Assembly: GCF_002959965.1 (NCBI RefSeq)
Contig: NZ_PREV01000026.1
Coordinates: 968,501 to 1,032,500, forward strand
Direction of reading: 5' to 3'
DNA: 64,000 bases
Origin: Microbulbifer pacificus
GTDB lineage: Bacteria > Pseudomonadota > Gammaproteobacteria > Pseudomonadales > Cellvibrionaceae
Positions 8,402 to 18,012 of the stretch are shown piece by piece. The notes under the pieces are model-generated. The model did no database searches. It was not told the origin of the DNA and worked only from the letters and a program-made list of their open reading frames with translations. A program made the translations under genes and the position numbers. Numbering within the stretch: position 1 is the stretch's first letter; the number at the start of each line of letters is the position of its first letter.

Positions 8402-9564
8402 CAGCGCTCTATGTCGGTTGTCGCGGTGATACGCCAGTCGTGGCCGACCGCGCGCATGTCGGTAATGGTGATGGGCAGCATAGAGCCCATGCGGTCAATC
8501 GGCAGCTCAAACAGCGGCCTGGCGCTGGAGCCGAGAATTTTGGGGGCGACGTAGACGATGATCTCGTCCACATGGCCCTGGTACATGAAAGCGCCGGAGA
8601 GGGTCGCACCGCTCTCGATCAGCACTTCGTTGCACTCGCGGCGGGCCATCTCCTTCAGCAGCTCGCCCAGGTGCACACGTCCCTCTTTGTCCGCCGGCAG
8701 CACCAGCACCTCGGCACCGGCTTTCTGCAGGCGCGTGCGCCGCTCCGGGTCCGACGCCTCGGTAGTGACCACCAATGTGGGGGCGTCCCCCTGCAAAATA
8801 AAGGCTTTGGCGGGCGTGCGCAGTTTGCTGTCCACCACCACCCGCAGGGGCTGCTTGTGCGCTGCGGCGGCGGCCTCTTCCGCCGGCAGGCCCATTTCCT
8901 CCGGGCGCAGGTTCATGTTGGGGTTGTCGTGGCGGACGGTGTCGACGCCGGTGACGATGGCACAGCTGCGTGCGCGCAGGCGCTGCACATCGGCACGGGC
9001 CGCGGGGCCTGTAACCCATTTGGACTCGCCGCTGGCCATGGCGGTACGGCCGTCGATGCTCATGGCGGACTTGCAACGCACCAGCGGCAAGCCGAGGGTC
9101 ATGCGCTTGATAAACCCGGGGTTCAGCGCGCGGCAGGATTCTTCCAGTAACGGGCCTTCCACTTCAATGCCCGCATCGCGCAGTTTTTGTAACCCTTTGC
9201 CGCCGACCTGGGGGTTCGGGTCTTCCATGCCGTACACGACCCTGGACACGCCGGCGGCGATCAGGGCATCGGCACAGGGACCGGTCTTGCCACTGTGACT
9301 GCAGGGTTCCAGGGTAACGTAGGCAATATTGCCTCTCGCCTTCTCACCCGCATCCTTTAACGCCTCCACTTCCGCGTGGCCTTCGCCCGCGCGCCGGTGC
9401 CAGCCCTCAGCCACAATATTGCCCTGCGCGTCCGCGATCACGCAGCCGACGCGAGGGTTCGGCATGGTGGTGTAGAGACCGCGCTCGGCCAGCTGGATGG
9501 CGCGGGCCATCAGTTCTCGGGGAGTCTTCAGCCCATCAGAAGTCTTCAACGCGCGAGAAGTCAT
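8401..9564 (-). CDS. ribD: Bifunctional diaminohydroxyphosphoribosylaminopyrimidine deaminase / 5-amino-6-(5-phosphoribosylamino)uracil reductase
   Basis: The N-terminal half is a cytidine-deaminase-type zinc domain with H63-A-E65, C88 in EPCSH and C97 in GPCADA. The C-terminal half (from about residue 160) is the NADPH-dependent reductase, with [23 protein letters not shown] and the late [14 protein letters not shown] block. Together these perform steps two and three of riboflavin synthesis. The start codon lies inside the nrdR stop (ATGA overlap). The length of 387 is normal. Confidence 0.97.
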   Translation of the reverse strand: MTSRALKTSDGLKTPRELMARAIQLAERGLYTTMPNPRVGCVIADAQGNIVAEGWHRRAGEGHAEVEALKDAGEKARGNIAYVTLEPCSHSGKTGPCADALIAAGVSRVVYGMEDPNPQVGGKGLQKLRDAGIEVEGPLLEESCRALNPGFIKRMTLGLPLVRCKSAMSIDGRTAMASGESKWVTGPAARADVQRLRARSCAIVTGVDTVRHDNPNMNLRPEEMGLPAEEAAAAAHKQPLRVVVDSKLRTPAKAFILQGDAPTLVVTTEASDPERRTRLQKAGAEVLVLPADKEGRVHLGELLKEMARRECNEVLIESGATLSGAFMYQGHVDEIIVYVAPKILGSSARPLFELPIDRMGSMLPITITDMRAVGHDWRITATTDIER

Positions 9565-10037
9565 TCGCGCCCCTCGCTTTCGGCCTTGCGGGTATTGAGG
9601 CGCTCGATCTCGTCGCTGAAGTCGCTGACGTCTTCAAACCGGCGGTAGACGGAAGCAAAGCGCACGAAAGCCACCTGATCCAGCTCCCGCAGCTGCTCCA
9701 TAACCAGCTCACCGATGTGCATGGCGGGCAGTTCGCGCTCGCCGGTGGCCTGAAGTGCATGCTTGATCTGGGCGACGGCCGCTTCCACCCGCTCGGTGCT
9801 GACCGGGCGCTTCTCGACGGCGCGCTGGATGCCGGCGCGAAGCTTGTCTTCGTTGAAGGGCTCGCGATGGCCGTTCTGCTTAACGACCCGTGGCAACAGG
9901 AGTTCAGCGGTTTCAAAGGTGGTGAAACGTTCGTGGCACTGCAGACACTCGCGACGACGACGCACCTGGTCGCCATCGGCGACGAGACGGGAGTCTACGA
10001 CTTTGGTTTCTTCCGCGCTGCAGAATGGACAGTGCAT
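9561..10037 (-). CDS. nrdR: Transcriptional repressor NrdR
   Basis: This 158-residue protein has an N-terminal zinc ribbon (CPFC at residues 3-6, then ECLQC about 25 residues later) and an ATP-cone domain ([21 protein letters not shown]). NrdR senses dATP/ATP and represses ribonucleotide reductase genes. It is the first gene of the leftward rib cluster, a widespread linkage. About 100 bp separate it from the next gene upstream; I could not pick a clear promoter there. Confidence 0.96.
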   Translation of the reverse strand: MHCPFCSAEETKVVDSRLVADGDQVRRRRECLQCHERFTTFETAELLLPRVVKQNGHREPFNEDKLRAGIQRAVEKRPVSTERVEAAVAQIKHALQATGERELPAMHIGELVMEQLRELDQVAFVRFASVYRRFEDVSDFSDEIERLNTRKAESEGRE

Positions 10038-10136
10038 GGGGAGTGGACCCTTTGGAAAATGGGCGGCAGTTTACCACAGGGTGAAAATTTAGGCCTGCAG
10101 CGCCAAATCACCCGCCATGCACAGAGGATCTGCCGG

Positions 10137-11246
10137 TCAGATCTCCTCGCGCTCGATAATCCGCTGCCAAAGTTTGTGGCGCAGGGCCAGCACGCGGTTG
10201 TCGGTGGCGGCGGGGATCCAGGTGCGCTCGATTTCTTCGGGGCCGGGGTAAACGATGGGGTTGCCGAGCAATTCCGGGTCCACCAGCTCCTGGGCGGCCA
10301 TATTGGCGTTGGCGTACTGGGTTTCATTGCTGATATTCGCGATCACGCTGGGCTGCATCAGGTAATTCAGAAACTGATACGCGGCATCCAGGTTCTGCGC
10401 ATTGGCGGGCACCGATACCACATCGATCCACAGCGGAAAGCCCTCTTTTGGCATCACGTAACGGATGTCGAAATCCTTGCCCGCTTCCTCCGCCATCTGC
10501 TGGGCCACCAGCACGTCTCCGCTCCAGGCATGGGCGATGCAGCGCTTGCCACTGGCGAGGTCTTCCACATATTGGCCGGAATCGAAGTCGGTGATGTGCA
10601 GGCGCACCCTGGAGAGCAGGTTCGCCACCATGTACTGGTGGGCGGTGCTCATGGAATTGGGATCTTTGTCGAGGTATTTCAGTGCGACATCGAAGATCTC
10701 CTCCGGTGAGCGCATCAGGGTGGCGTTGCAATGGTCGAGTTTGGCGAGATTTTCCGGTTCGAACAGCAGGTCCCAGCTGTCTTCCGGCAGTGTGCCGCCG
10801 AAGGCTTTTTTCACCGCCTGCACGTTGTAGCCAATGCCCACCGTGCCCCACAGATAGGGAATCGCGTACTGGTTGCCCGGGTCAAACAACGCGATGCGCT
10901 GCATGAATTTGGGGTCGTTCTGAGACCAGTTGTCGATGCGGTTGCGGTCCAGCTTCTGCAACTGCCCCGCGGCGATATATTTGGGAATGTTGTCGGAGCC
11001 GGGGACGATAACGTCAAAGCGACGCCCCTCTTTCAGCCAGACTTCTTCAAGCTCTTCGATGTCGTCGAACTCGAAATAATGCACCTTGATACCGGTGGCC
11101 GCCTCGAAGTCGGCGATGGTGTCTTCGGCAATGGATTCGGACCAGTTGGCGAAGTGCAGCTCTTTGGTCTGCGCACTCGCCTGCGCGCTGAAATTGAGTC
11201 CGATAACGGCGGTCAGGGTGACCAATACTCTGGATATTGGACGCAT
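10137..11246 (-). CDS. Periplasmic polyamine-binding protein (PotD/PotF family)
   Basis: The 369-residue product has a signal peptide (to about ASAQT, residue 27) and a type II periplasmic binding fold. Family segments include LHFANWSESIAEDTIADFEAATGIKV, FDVIVPGSDNIPKYIAAGQLQKLD, IPYLWGTVGIGYN and FPLWIDVVSVPANAQNLDAAYQFLNYL. These match spermidine/putrescine-binding proteins, closer to PotF than PotD by eye. No permease or ATPase gene adjoins it, so it may use a transporter encoded elsewhere or act as a sensor partner. Ligand choice cannot be decided here. Confidence 0.85.
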   Translation of the reverse strand: MRPISRVLVTLTAVIGLNFSAQASAQTKELHFANWSESIAEDTIADFEAATGIKVHYFEFDDIEELEEVWLKEGRRFDVIVPGSDNIPKYIAAGQLQKLDRNRIDNWSQNDPKFMQRIALFDPGNQYAIPYLWGTVGIGYNVQAVKKAFGGTLPEDSWDLLFEPENLAKLDHCNATLMRSPEEIFDVALKYLDKDPNSMSTAHQYMVANLLSRVRLHITDFDSGQYVEDLASGKRCIAHAWSGDVLVAQQMAEEAGKDFDIRYVMPKEGFPLWIDVVSVPANAQNLDAAYQFLNYLMQPSVIANISNETQYANANMAAQELVDPELLGNPIVYPGPEEIERTWIPAATDNRVLALRHKLWQRIIEREEI

Positions 11247-11550
11247 GCTCTACTCTCGATTTGCAGCCTGGCTGCACGGTGGGTTCAGCGCCTTCGCGCG
11301 GCAGTCCCGCCACGACCGAAAGCATCGAATCCTGAAACCGCTTGGACCCGAAAGTAGCGACGCGCTCAAACGGGCCGCAGAATGCGCAACACATCCCTGA
11401 TGCTGCAGTTACCGGGTGCAAAATCCGCGCCCGATACCAAAGCGGACACAAACTTGAAATCCGCTTCGGTTTTTCAAGGCCGCGTATTAAAGCAGAAACC
11501 GTGGGGGGATTTACAGGCCACCGCCCCCTTTTTCCTCTTCCGGCAGGGGA
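11247..11550. other. Intergenic stretch, no gene seen
   Basis: About 300 bp between the polyamine-binding-protein gene and the glyA terminator. It should contain the promoter of the binding-protein gene. I find no coding frame with recognisable content and no clear operator. Confidence 0.5.
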
Positions 11551-11583
11551 AAAAGAAAAAAGGCCCCAAAATGGGGCCTTTTC
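11551..11583 (-). terminator. Intrinsic terminator of glyA
   Basis: The hairpin AAGGCCCC-AAAAT-GGGGCCTT is followed, read leftward, by a T-rich run (11551-11560 on the plus strand as AAAAGAAAAA). It lies about 35 bp past the glyA stop. Confidence 0.9.
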
Positions 11584-11616
11584 TAGTGCCGTGTCGCAGA
11601 GACGAAGGTCGTGAAC

Positions 11617-12879
11617 TTATTTGTACACGGGGAACTTCGCGCAAATTTCCAGCACCTTGGCTTTCACTTCGGCGATGGTCGCGTCGGCATTGCCTTTCTC
11701 CAGTGCGTCCAGCACGTCACAGATCCAGTTGGTGAGCTGCTTGGTCTCTTCCACACCGAAACCGCGAGTGGTGATGGCCGGGGTACCCACACGCAGACCG
11801 CTGGTAATGAACGGTGAACGCGGGTCGTTGGGGACGGCGTTCTTGTTCACGGTGATGTTGGCGTTGCCCAGAGCTTCGTCCGCATCCTTACCGGTGTATT
11901 CCTTGCCGATCAGGTCCACCAGCATCAGGTGGTCATCGGTGCCGCCGGAAACGATGTTGATACCGCGGTCGAGGAAGGTCTCGGCCATGGCGCGGGCATT
12001 CTCTACCACTTTTTTCTGGTAGGCCTTGTACTCGGGGCTCATGGCCTCCTTGAAGGAAACCGCCTTGGCCGCAATCACGTGCATCAGCGGGCCGCCCTGG
12101 CCGCCCGGGAATACCGCGCTGTTCAGTTTCTTCTCGATCTCCTCATTGGCCTTGGCCAGGATGATGCCACCGCGGGGGCCCCGCAGGGTCTTGTGGGTGG
12201 TGGAGGTCACCACGTCTGCATGGGGGATCGGGGACGGGTAAACGCCAGCGGCCACCAGACCGGCAACGTGGGCCATATCCACCATCAGGTAGGCACCGAC
12301 TTTATCGGCGATGGTGCGGAACCTGGCCCAGTCCATGATGCGGCTGTAGGCGGAGAAACCGGCGACGATCATCTTCGGCTTGTGCTCCAGCGCCAGGCGC
12401 TCCACTTCTTCGTAGTCCACTTCGCCGGTTTCCGGGTTCAGGCCGTACTGCACCGCGTTGTAGATTTTGCCGGAGAAGTTGACCTTGGCACCGTGGGTCA
12501 GGTGACCGCCGTGGGCCAGGCTCATGCCGAGCACGGTGTCGCCGGGAGCGCACAGGGCCTGGTAGACCGCGGCGTTGGCCTGGGAGCCGGAGTGCGGCTG
12601 GACGTTGGCGTAGTCTGCGCCGAACAGCTCCTTGGCGCGCTCAATGGCCAGCGCTTCTACCTTGTCGACGTACTCACAGCCACCGTAGTAGCGCTTGCCC
12701 GGGTAGCCTTCGGCGTACTTGTTGGTGAGGCTGGTGCCCTGGGCTTCCATGACCTGCGGGCTGGTGTAGTTCTCCGAGGCGATCAGCTCAATGTGTTCTT
12801 CCTGGCGGCGGTCTTCGTCCTGAATCGCACTCCACAGCTCGGCGTCGTAAGAGGCAAGAGTGACTGATTTATCAAACAT
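11617..12879 (-). CDS. glyA: Serine hydroxymethyltransferase
   Basis: The 420-residue PLP enzyme interconverts serine and glycine with tetrahydrofolate. Clear marks are [39 protein letters not shown] and the PLP-lysine block [15 protein letters not shown]. The C-terminal segment [21 protein letters not shown] is also present. The frame extends 18 codons upstream, but [15 protein letters not shown] is the usual N-terminus and a GAGGGA site precedes it, so I use this ATG. It is monocistronic and ends at a strong terminator. Confidence 0.97.
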   Translation of the reverse strand: MFDKSVTLASYDAELWSAIQDEDRRQEEHIELIASENYTSPQVMEAQGTSLTNKYAEGYPGKRYYGGCEYVDKVEALAIERAKELFGADYANVQPHSGSQANAAVYQALCAPGDTVLGMSLAHGGHLTHGAKVNFSGKIYNAVQYGLNPETGEVDYEEVERLALEHKPKMIVAGFSAYSRIMDWARFRTIADKVGAYLMVDMAHVAGLVAAGVYPSPIPHADVVTSTTHKTLRGPRGGIILAKANEEIEKKLNSAVFPGGQGGPLMHVIAAKAVSFKEAMSPEYKAYQKKVVENARAMAETFLDRGINIVSGGTDDHLMLVDLIGKEYTGKDADEALGNANITVNKNAVPNDPRSPFITSGLRVGTPAITTRGFGVEETKQLTNWICDVLDALEKGNADATIAEVKAKVLEICAKFPVYK

Positions 12880-13108
12880 GGTATTCCCTCGGATAAGGCG
12901 CAGATCGCGCAAGCATAATCTCGGCAAGGGCATTTACCGACCCGCTTGCGACCGGCCCGCCCCAGAAAGCGGCGCATTGTACACCAAGGGGATGGCCGCG
13001 GTGCAAAGGGTGCACGTGAAACAAATTCAATTCAGCGCCGGGTTTTATTCAAGTTCGACGGAGCCCGGTCGGTGGTTCAGGTTCGCGACGGTGACGCTAC
13101 CGGCGGGG

Positions 13109-13891
13109 TTATAGCAGGGCTCGATAACCGGCAACATCCACCAACCGCCCGCGGTAACCGTAGACACGCTCCACCAGTTCCGGCTGCAACAGTTCCGCAG
13201 GCGCGCCGTCGGCCTGAATGCGACCATCGGCCAGCATCACCATGCGATCGGCATAGCGGGCGGCGAGATTGAGATCGTGGAGCACGGCGACCACGGCGGT
13301 GCCCTCGCCGGCAACCTCGCGGGCGAGAGACAGCACGTCGTGCTGGTGTTTGAGGTCGAGGGCCGAGGTGGGCTCATCCAGCAGCAGGATCTTGTCGTCA
13401 CCGGGGTCGGCGAGGCTCAGTTGCGAGAGCACCCGTGCCAGCTGCACCCGCTGTTTTTCACCACCGGAGAGGCTCGGGAAAAGCCGGTCGCGCAGGTGCC
13501 AGACATCGGCGCGCTGCATGAAGTGCTCGACACGCTCCCCCTGCTCGGCCCGCGACAGACTGCCGGGGCCGAGCCCGAGCTGCACCACCTCGCGACAGGT
13601 GAAGGCAAAATTCAGGTTGGAGTGCTGCGCCAGCAGGCCGTAGCGCCGCGCCAGGGCGCGGTGCTCGCTCTGACTGCGGTACCAGTCCGCCTGCGGGCGG
13701 CCGAACAACCGGATATTTCCGCGGTAATCCAGCTCTCCACTGATGGCGCGCAACAGCGATGTCTTGCCGCAACCGTTGGGCCCGAGTAGCGCGGTGACCT
13801 CACCGCCGGCAAAGCCGAGGGAAATACGCTCCAGCAGTGATGAAGCCGCGCGAGGATAGCGAATCGAGAGATCGGAAATTTCTAAAAACAC
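13109..13891 (-). CDS. hmuV: Heme ABC transporter ATP-binding protein
   Basis: The 260-residue product starts at GTG (giving MFLEISDLSIRY), preceded by an AAGGGGGC ribosome site 10 bp after the hmuU stop. The longer open frame begins inside hmuU and is not HmuV-like. It has Walker A GPNGCGKTS, the signature LSGGEKQRVQLARVL, Walker B ILLLDEPTSALD and the H-loop VLHDLNLAARYADR. It powers import of heme through HmuU. It is the last gene of the tonB-exbBD-hmuTUV operon. Confidence 0.94.
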   Translation of the reverse strand: MFLEISDLSIRYPRAASSLLERISLGFAGGEVTALLGPNGCGKTSLLRAISGELDYRGNIRLFGRPQADWYRSQSEHRALARRYGLLAQHSNLNFAFTCREVVQLGLGPGSLSRAEQGERVEHFMQRADVWHLRDRLFPSLSGGEKQRVQLARVLSQLSLADPGDDKILLLDEPTSALDLKHQHDVLSLAREVAGEGTAVVAVLHDLNLAARYADRMVMLADGRIQADGAPAELLQPELVERVYGYRGRLVDVAGYRALL

Positions 13892-13901
13892 CTGCGCCCC
13901 C

Positions 13902-14957
13902 TTAAAAAATCTGCTGACGCTGTTGCCACAGCAGGAACAGAAAGAAGGGCGCTCCCAACAGAGCGGTGAGAATCCCCACGGGCATTTCCGCCGGCGCGAA
14001 GACACTGCGCGCGATGGTATCCGCCACCGTCAGCAACAGGCCGCCGAGCAGTGCGCTGTAGGGGATCAGAAAGCGGTGGTCCGGCCCGCGCAGCAGGCGC
14101 ACGATATGCGGCACCACCAGCCCGACAAAGCCGATGATCCCCGACACGGAGACCGCCGCGCCCACAGCAATACCGTTCAGTACGATGATCTGCCGCTTCA
14201 GGCCAATCACGTCCACCCCCAGGTGGCGCGCCTCCGATTCCCCCAGCAGCAATGCATTGAGATCGCGGGCACGGTACCAGAGCAGGCCTGCACTGATGGC
14301 GAATATAAGTCCGGTCACCAGCACACTGGTCCAGGTGGCGCCAGACAGGGAACCCAGCTGCCACATGGTCATGTCCCGCAGCGCGGTATCGGTAGCCACA
14401 TAGGCAAACATGCCAAGGGCTGCGCCTGCCAGCGCGGAAATCGCAATACCCGCCAGCAACATCATCACCACCGAGCGCCCGCGGTCACCGAGTACATACA
14501 CCAGCCAGGTGGCAAAAATCGCCCCGGTGCTGGCGAAGGCGGGAAGCAGTAACCACTGCGCCCGCTCATGTAATGCACCCATCCACACACTGAGCGCAGA
14601 ACCAAATACCAGCACGATGCCCGCGCCCACGGCGGCGCCGGAAGAGATACCGATGATCCCCGGCTCGGCGAGTGGATTGCGAAACATGCCCTGCATCACC
14701 GCGCCACAAACCCCGAGCGTACCGCCGACAATCAAGCCGAGCAGCAGGCGCGGCAGGCGGATTTCACCGAGCACCAGTGCATATTGCTCCGGCACATCCC
14801 GCTCCAGAAAGCCCGGCCAGCTCCACTGCACCAGGCCAGCGAGCACATCCCGCCAGCCGATGGTCACCGCACCCACCGCAAGGGAGATACCGCTTCCCAG
14901 CAGCAACAGCGCAACCAGCGCCGGCAGCAGACGTTTATCACTCAGGCGAAATTCCAA
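13902..14957 (-). CDS. hmuU: Heme ABC transporter permease
   Basis: A 351-residue FecCD/BtuC-type permease with about ten hydrophobic helices. Family blocks include RLPRLLLGLIVGGTLGVCGAVMQGMFRNPLAEPGIIGISSGAAVGAG and IGFVGLVVPHIVRLLRGPDHRFLIP. It forms the inner-membrane channel with HmuV. It starts 18 bp after hmuT and precedes hmuV by 10 bp. Confidence 0.95.
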   Translation of the reverse strand: MEFRLSDKRLLPALVALLLLGSGISLAVGAVTIGWRDVLAGLVQWSWPGFLERDVPEQYALVLGEIRLPRLLLGLIVGGTLGVCGAVMQGMFRNPLAEPGIIGISSGAAVGAGIVLVFGSALSVWMGALHERAQWLLLPAFASTGAIFATWLVYVLGDRGRSVVMMLLAGIAISALAGAALGMFAYVATDTALRDMTMWQLGSLSGATWTSVLVTGLIFAISAGLLWYRARDLNALLLGESEARHLGVDVIGLKRQIIVLNGIAVGAAVSVSGIIGFVGLVVPHIVRLLRGPDHRFLIPYSALLGGLLLTVADTIARSVFAPAEMPVGILTALLGAPFFLFLLWQQRQQIF

Positions 14958-14975
14958 CGGCGGGTTACCTCTGAT

Positions 14976-15842
14976 TTATTGGCCGGCAAGTTTTTTATTC
15001 AGCTTCTTCGCTTCAGTGAGACTCGCGAGACCGATCCCCCCCAACAGCGCATAACCGTCCACCGAATAGAAGGCGCCGCGCTTGCCCGCGGGGGTCAGTT
15101 TCAGCAGCGGTTGCCATTCCAGCAGGGCGGTCCCGTCTTGTAACTGCTCCGCCTGGTCACTGGAGAACAGGATCCAGTCCGGGCGCAGCTCCAGCAGCGC
15201 CTCGTCCGTCAGCTGCTTGTAGCCGTCAAAGTCCACCGCATTCACACCAGCGGCGAGGCGGATCAGGCTGTCGGGGCTGGTGCCTGTGCCGGCGGCCTTC
15301 AATCCCCGCCCCTGCTGCGCACGCACGAACAGAATACGCGGCGGCTGCGCCAGGGCGGTGCGCGCCTGCATCAGCGCCTGCAGCTGTGCCTGAACGGCCT
15401 GCTTGATGGCCGCCGCCGGCTTGTCCAGCGCCCGCGCCAGGCGGTCGATATTCGCCAGCAGTGCCTCACCGTTTTCCGCCTCCGGCAATTGCAGAATTTT
15501 CACCCCGGAATCCCGCAGCAGCTTCAGGGTGTTCGCGGGTCCCATATGGTCGCCCCCGACCAGCAGTTGCGGGTTCTGGGCCAGCAGTCCCTCCACCGGC
15601 AACTGGCGGTAGTAGCCCACCACCGGCAGCGGGCGAAAGTCCGCCGGCAGACGCGTGGAGGAATCCACCGCGATCAGACTGTCGCCGCCGCCCAGCGCCA
15701 GCACCAGTTCGGTGATGGAATGCCCGGCGCTGATCACCCGCTCGGGCGTCGCAGCCCCGGCACTGCCAGCCAGCACCAGCGCCGCGGCGGAGAGAACGCG
15801 ACAGAGTGTGCGCTTCAGCGCCTGGAGGTTGGAAAGGTTCAT
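14976..15842 (-). CDS. hmuT: Periplasmic heme-binding protein
   Basis: The 288-residue product has a signal peptide (hydrophobic core AAALVLAGSAGAA) and the class III periplasmic binding fold. The start ERVISAGHSITELVLALGGGDSLIAVDSST and the VVGYYRQLPVEGLLAQNPQLLVGGDHMGP block are characteristic of HmuT/PhuT. The tyrosine in the GYYRQL region corresponds to the heme ligand of the family. It carries heme from the outer-membrane receptor to HmuUV. Confidence 0.93.
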   Translation of the reverse strand: MNLSNLQALKRTLCRVLSAAALVLAGSAGAATPERVISAGHSITELVLALGGGDSLIAVDSSTRLPADFRPLPVVGYYRQLPVEGLLAQNPQLLVGGDHMGPANTLKLLRDSGVKILQLPEAENGEALLANIDRLARALDKPAAAIKQAVQAQLQALMQARTALAQPPRILFVRAQQGRGLKAAGTGTSPDSLIRLAAGVNAVDFDGYKQLTDEALLELRPDWILFSSDQAEQLQDGTALLEWQPLLKLTPAGKRGAFYSVDGYALLGGIGLASLTEAKKLNKKLAGQ

Positions 15843-15887
15843 GGTTCGAATCCCGTCGATAGAAATGGGTTACTGCGGAGTCAGTGA

Positions 15888-16322
15888 CTATTTGCGGCCC
15901 GAGGGTTGCAGGGCGATCTCCGCCACTTCCACCCCCTGCTTCTGCAGCAGCGCAAACAGATCCAGCATGCGCTGCACCGGCACGTTGCGGTCGGACGCCA
16001 GAGCCACCGGGCGCTCCGGCTCTGCGGCGAGCGCCACCATCAGCGCCTGTTCAAATTCCGCCTGGGTACTGTAGCCACGATCATCGATGCCCCACAGATC
16101 GGGGCCGCGATTGGACAGGGAAACCGCGAGCGGGTCCGCCGGCATTGCCGCGGCGACGTGCTCGCTCGCCGGCAGGTCCATCGGCAGCGATGCCAGACGC
16201 ATGTTCGCGGTGAGCAACAGAAACACCAGCACGATAAAGATGATGTCCAGCAGCGGCGTCAGGTCCGGCGCAAGGGTCTCCAGGGAAAATTCCCGCCGGC
16301 TCGGGGGATTGATATTGATCAC
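15888..16322 (-). CDS. exbD: TonB-system proton channel subunit ExbD
   Basis: The 144-residue product starts at a GTG that overlaps the exbB stop by four bases (GTGA), giving MININPPSRRE. It has one N-terminal transmembrane helix (DLTPLLDIIFIVLVFLLLTANM) with the conserved aspartate used in proton flow, then a periplasmic domain ending near VAEIALQPS. The longer open frame reads into exbB and is rejected. With ExbB it energises the TonB encoded two genes upstream. Confidence 0.93.
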   Translation of the reverse strand: MININPPSRREFSLETLAPDLTPLLDIIFIVLVFLLLTANMRLASLPMDLPASEHVAAAMPADPLAVSLSNRGPDLWGIDDRGYSTQAEFEQALMVALAAEPERPVALASDRNVPVQRMLDLFALLQKQGVEVAEIALQPSGRK

Positions 16323-17008
16323 TGCGCCGGTACCGCCAGGTTGACGGCCTCGCGCGCGCAGGCGTCCGGACGCCTGCAGCAGGGATCCAGGCCTTCGAGC
16401 CACAGGTTGCCGCGATTGAACAAGTGCTCTAGGTCCGCCACCACACGGTCACTCCAGATCGCCAGCAGATGCGCGCCGGCGATAGCCGGCAGCGCCACGA
16501 TCAGACCCGCGGCGGTGGTGCTGAGCGCCATGCCCAGACCGTCCGCCAGCAGCGCCGGGGTCACCGGCTCGCTGCTGCCGGAAAGGCCCGCGAACATGCC
16601 GATCAACCCCAGCACCGTGCCCAGAAGCCCCAGCAGTGGACTGATGATCCCGATCACCATCAGCAAACGAAGGCCGCTGTGCAGTTGGCGGCGCTGGTCC
16701 TGCAGCCACACCGCGGCAATTTCCTCGCGCTGTGGCTTGCCTGCATTGCGGTGCCGCAGCAGCAGCGCAGTGGCATGGCTCGCCAGCGCGCGTTCACGCT
16801 CGCACTGCTGCGCCAGCCGGTCCAAACCGGATGCGTCGGTGCACTGCAGGCGTCTGAAGGAACCGCTGATACCGCGGTGCGCGGTGCTCAGCAGGAGCCA
16901 CAGACGCTCCCCCAGTAGCGCCAGCGCCAGCGCCGACACCAGCAGCAGCGGCCAGCCCATGGGGCCAAGCTGGGAGAAAAATTCAGACCAGGTTTGATGC
17001 TCGAACAT
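16319..17008 (-). CDS. exbB: TonB-system proton channel subunit ExbB (MotA/TolQ/ExbB family)
   Basis: A 229-residue membrane protein with an N-terminal helix (MGWPLLLVSALALALLGERLWLL) and two later helices, including MVIGIISPLLGLLGTVLGLIGMFAGLSG and MALSTTAAGLIVALPAIAGAHLLA. The G-L-L-G-T-V-x-G-L pattern is the family core. It is translationally coupled to exbD and follows tonB by 66 bp. The set appears dedicated to heme uptake. Confidence 0.94.
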   Translation of the reverse strand: MFEHQTWSEFFSQLGPMGWPLLLVSALALALLGERLWLLLSTAHRGISGSFRRLQCTDASGLDRLAQQCERERALASHATALLLRHRNAGKPQREEIAAVWLQDQRRQLHSGLRLLMVIGIISPLLGLLGTVLGLIGMFAGLSGSSEPVTPALLADGLGMALSTTAAGLIVALPAIAGAHLLAIWSDRVVADLEHLFNRGNLWLEGLDPCCRRPDACAREAVNLAVPAQ

Positions 17009-17074
17009 ATTGCACTCTTGTTTATACGGTCTCGTTTATACGGTCTTTTTTATTCGGGCAACGCCACCGATGCT

Positions 17075-17788
17075 TTACAGGGAAAAGCGAATCGGCAACC
17101 GCACCCTGGAGTGCCGCGCCCGCGCGCCTTCCCGGTAGGGCAGAAACTTCCAGCCCGCAACCGCCTTCAGGGCCGCCTCATCCAGGCTGTCGACACCGGA
17201 AGAGTGCAGCAGCCGGCGCACCACCTGCGCGCCGGTGTGATCCAGCTGTACTTCCACCACCACCGTGCCCTGCTGACGGCGTTGGCGCGCGAGTTCCGGG
17301 TACACCGGCGCACCGGGTGGACTGGCGAATGCCGGTCGCTCGATCAGTACCGGCGCCTCGCCCACACTCTGTTGCGCACTTCGCGGGGCAGTGGCGACAT
17401 CGACTGCGTCAACCGCCATCTCGGAATCCGGATGGCGTTCTGCCTTGCGATCGGACGAGGGTGCCAGCGGCGGGTCGGCCGGCACGGATTTCTTCGCCGC
17501 TATTTCTTTGGCTGCACCGCGCTCTTTCGCCGGCTCTTTTTCAGCCACTTTTTCAACCGCCGTTGGCGCTGCCGGTGCGTTCGCCAACGCCGGCGGTTCA
17601 ATCGGACTCGGCTCGGCTGGTGTTTCTCGCGACGGCGCTTCCACAGGCACCGCCGCAAGCTTCAGCGGCCCCAGCTTCAACGCCACCGCACCGGACGGCG
17701 CCTGCAACTCCTGTGCTGGCATTGCCCACAGAAGCCATGCGTGCAGCGCAACAGAGCCGATGAGCATCACTGTCAGGCGCAATTTCAC
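17075..17788 (-). CDS. tonB: TonB family energy transducer
   Basis: The 237-residue product has an N-terminal membrane anchor (VMLIGSVALHAWLLWAM) and a long Pro/Ala/Glu/Lys-rich periplasmic spacer (about residues 30-150). A C-terminal TonB domain follows (PVYPELARQRRQQGTVVVEVQLDHTGA, then SLDEAALKAVAGWKFLPYREG). It transmits proton motive force to the divergently encoded receptor. It is the first gene of the leftward operon, facing Fur-like sites. Confidence 0.93.
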   Translation of the reverse strand: MKLRLTVMLIGSVALHAWLLWAMPAQELQAPSGAVALKLGPLKLAAVPVEAPSRETPAEPSPIEPPALANAPAAPTAVEKVAEKEPAKERGAAKEIAAKKSVPADPPLAPSSDRKAERHPDSEMAVDAVDVATAPRSAQQSVGEAPVLIERPAFASPPGAPVYPELARQRRQQGTVVVEVQLDHTGAQVVRRLLHSSGVDSLDEAALKAVAGWKFLPYREGARARHSRVRLPIRFSL

Positions 17789-17901
17789 GCTCCAACCTCG
17801 TTCGCGCCGATCGGCGCCACAGAATTTCTTTGGGGGAACCGGTACGGGCGCCCCACTTAAACCGTTAACGCGGCGAGATTACCAACTTGCAGATTCAATA
17901 T

Positions 17902-17952
17902 CAAACGATAATAGTTTGCATTTACAATACGTTCCGCAATAACTATCATTCG
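17902..17952. promoter_or_regulatory. Fur-like sites in the tonB / heme receptor divergent promoter region
   Basis: Two AT-rich motifs resemble Fur 7-1-7 elements: AAACGATAATAGTTTGCATT (from 17903) and, on the opposite strand, AATGATAGTTATTGC (17936-17950). They lie between the two operon starts (17788 and 18013), where iron-dependent repression of both would be expected. Motif match is by eye only. Confidence 0.6.
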
Positions 17953-18012
17953 GCGCGACCGTACCCGTCGCTATCCATAAACGAACAACTTCCAGACCAA
18001 GGGGGCACCGCC

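Noticed and set aside
12860..13050. Glycine riboswitch upstream of glyA
   Set aside because: The required conserved stems are not recognisable, and glyA is seldom controlled this way in gammaproteobacteria.
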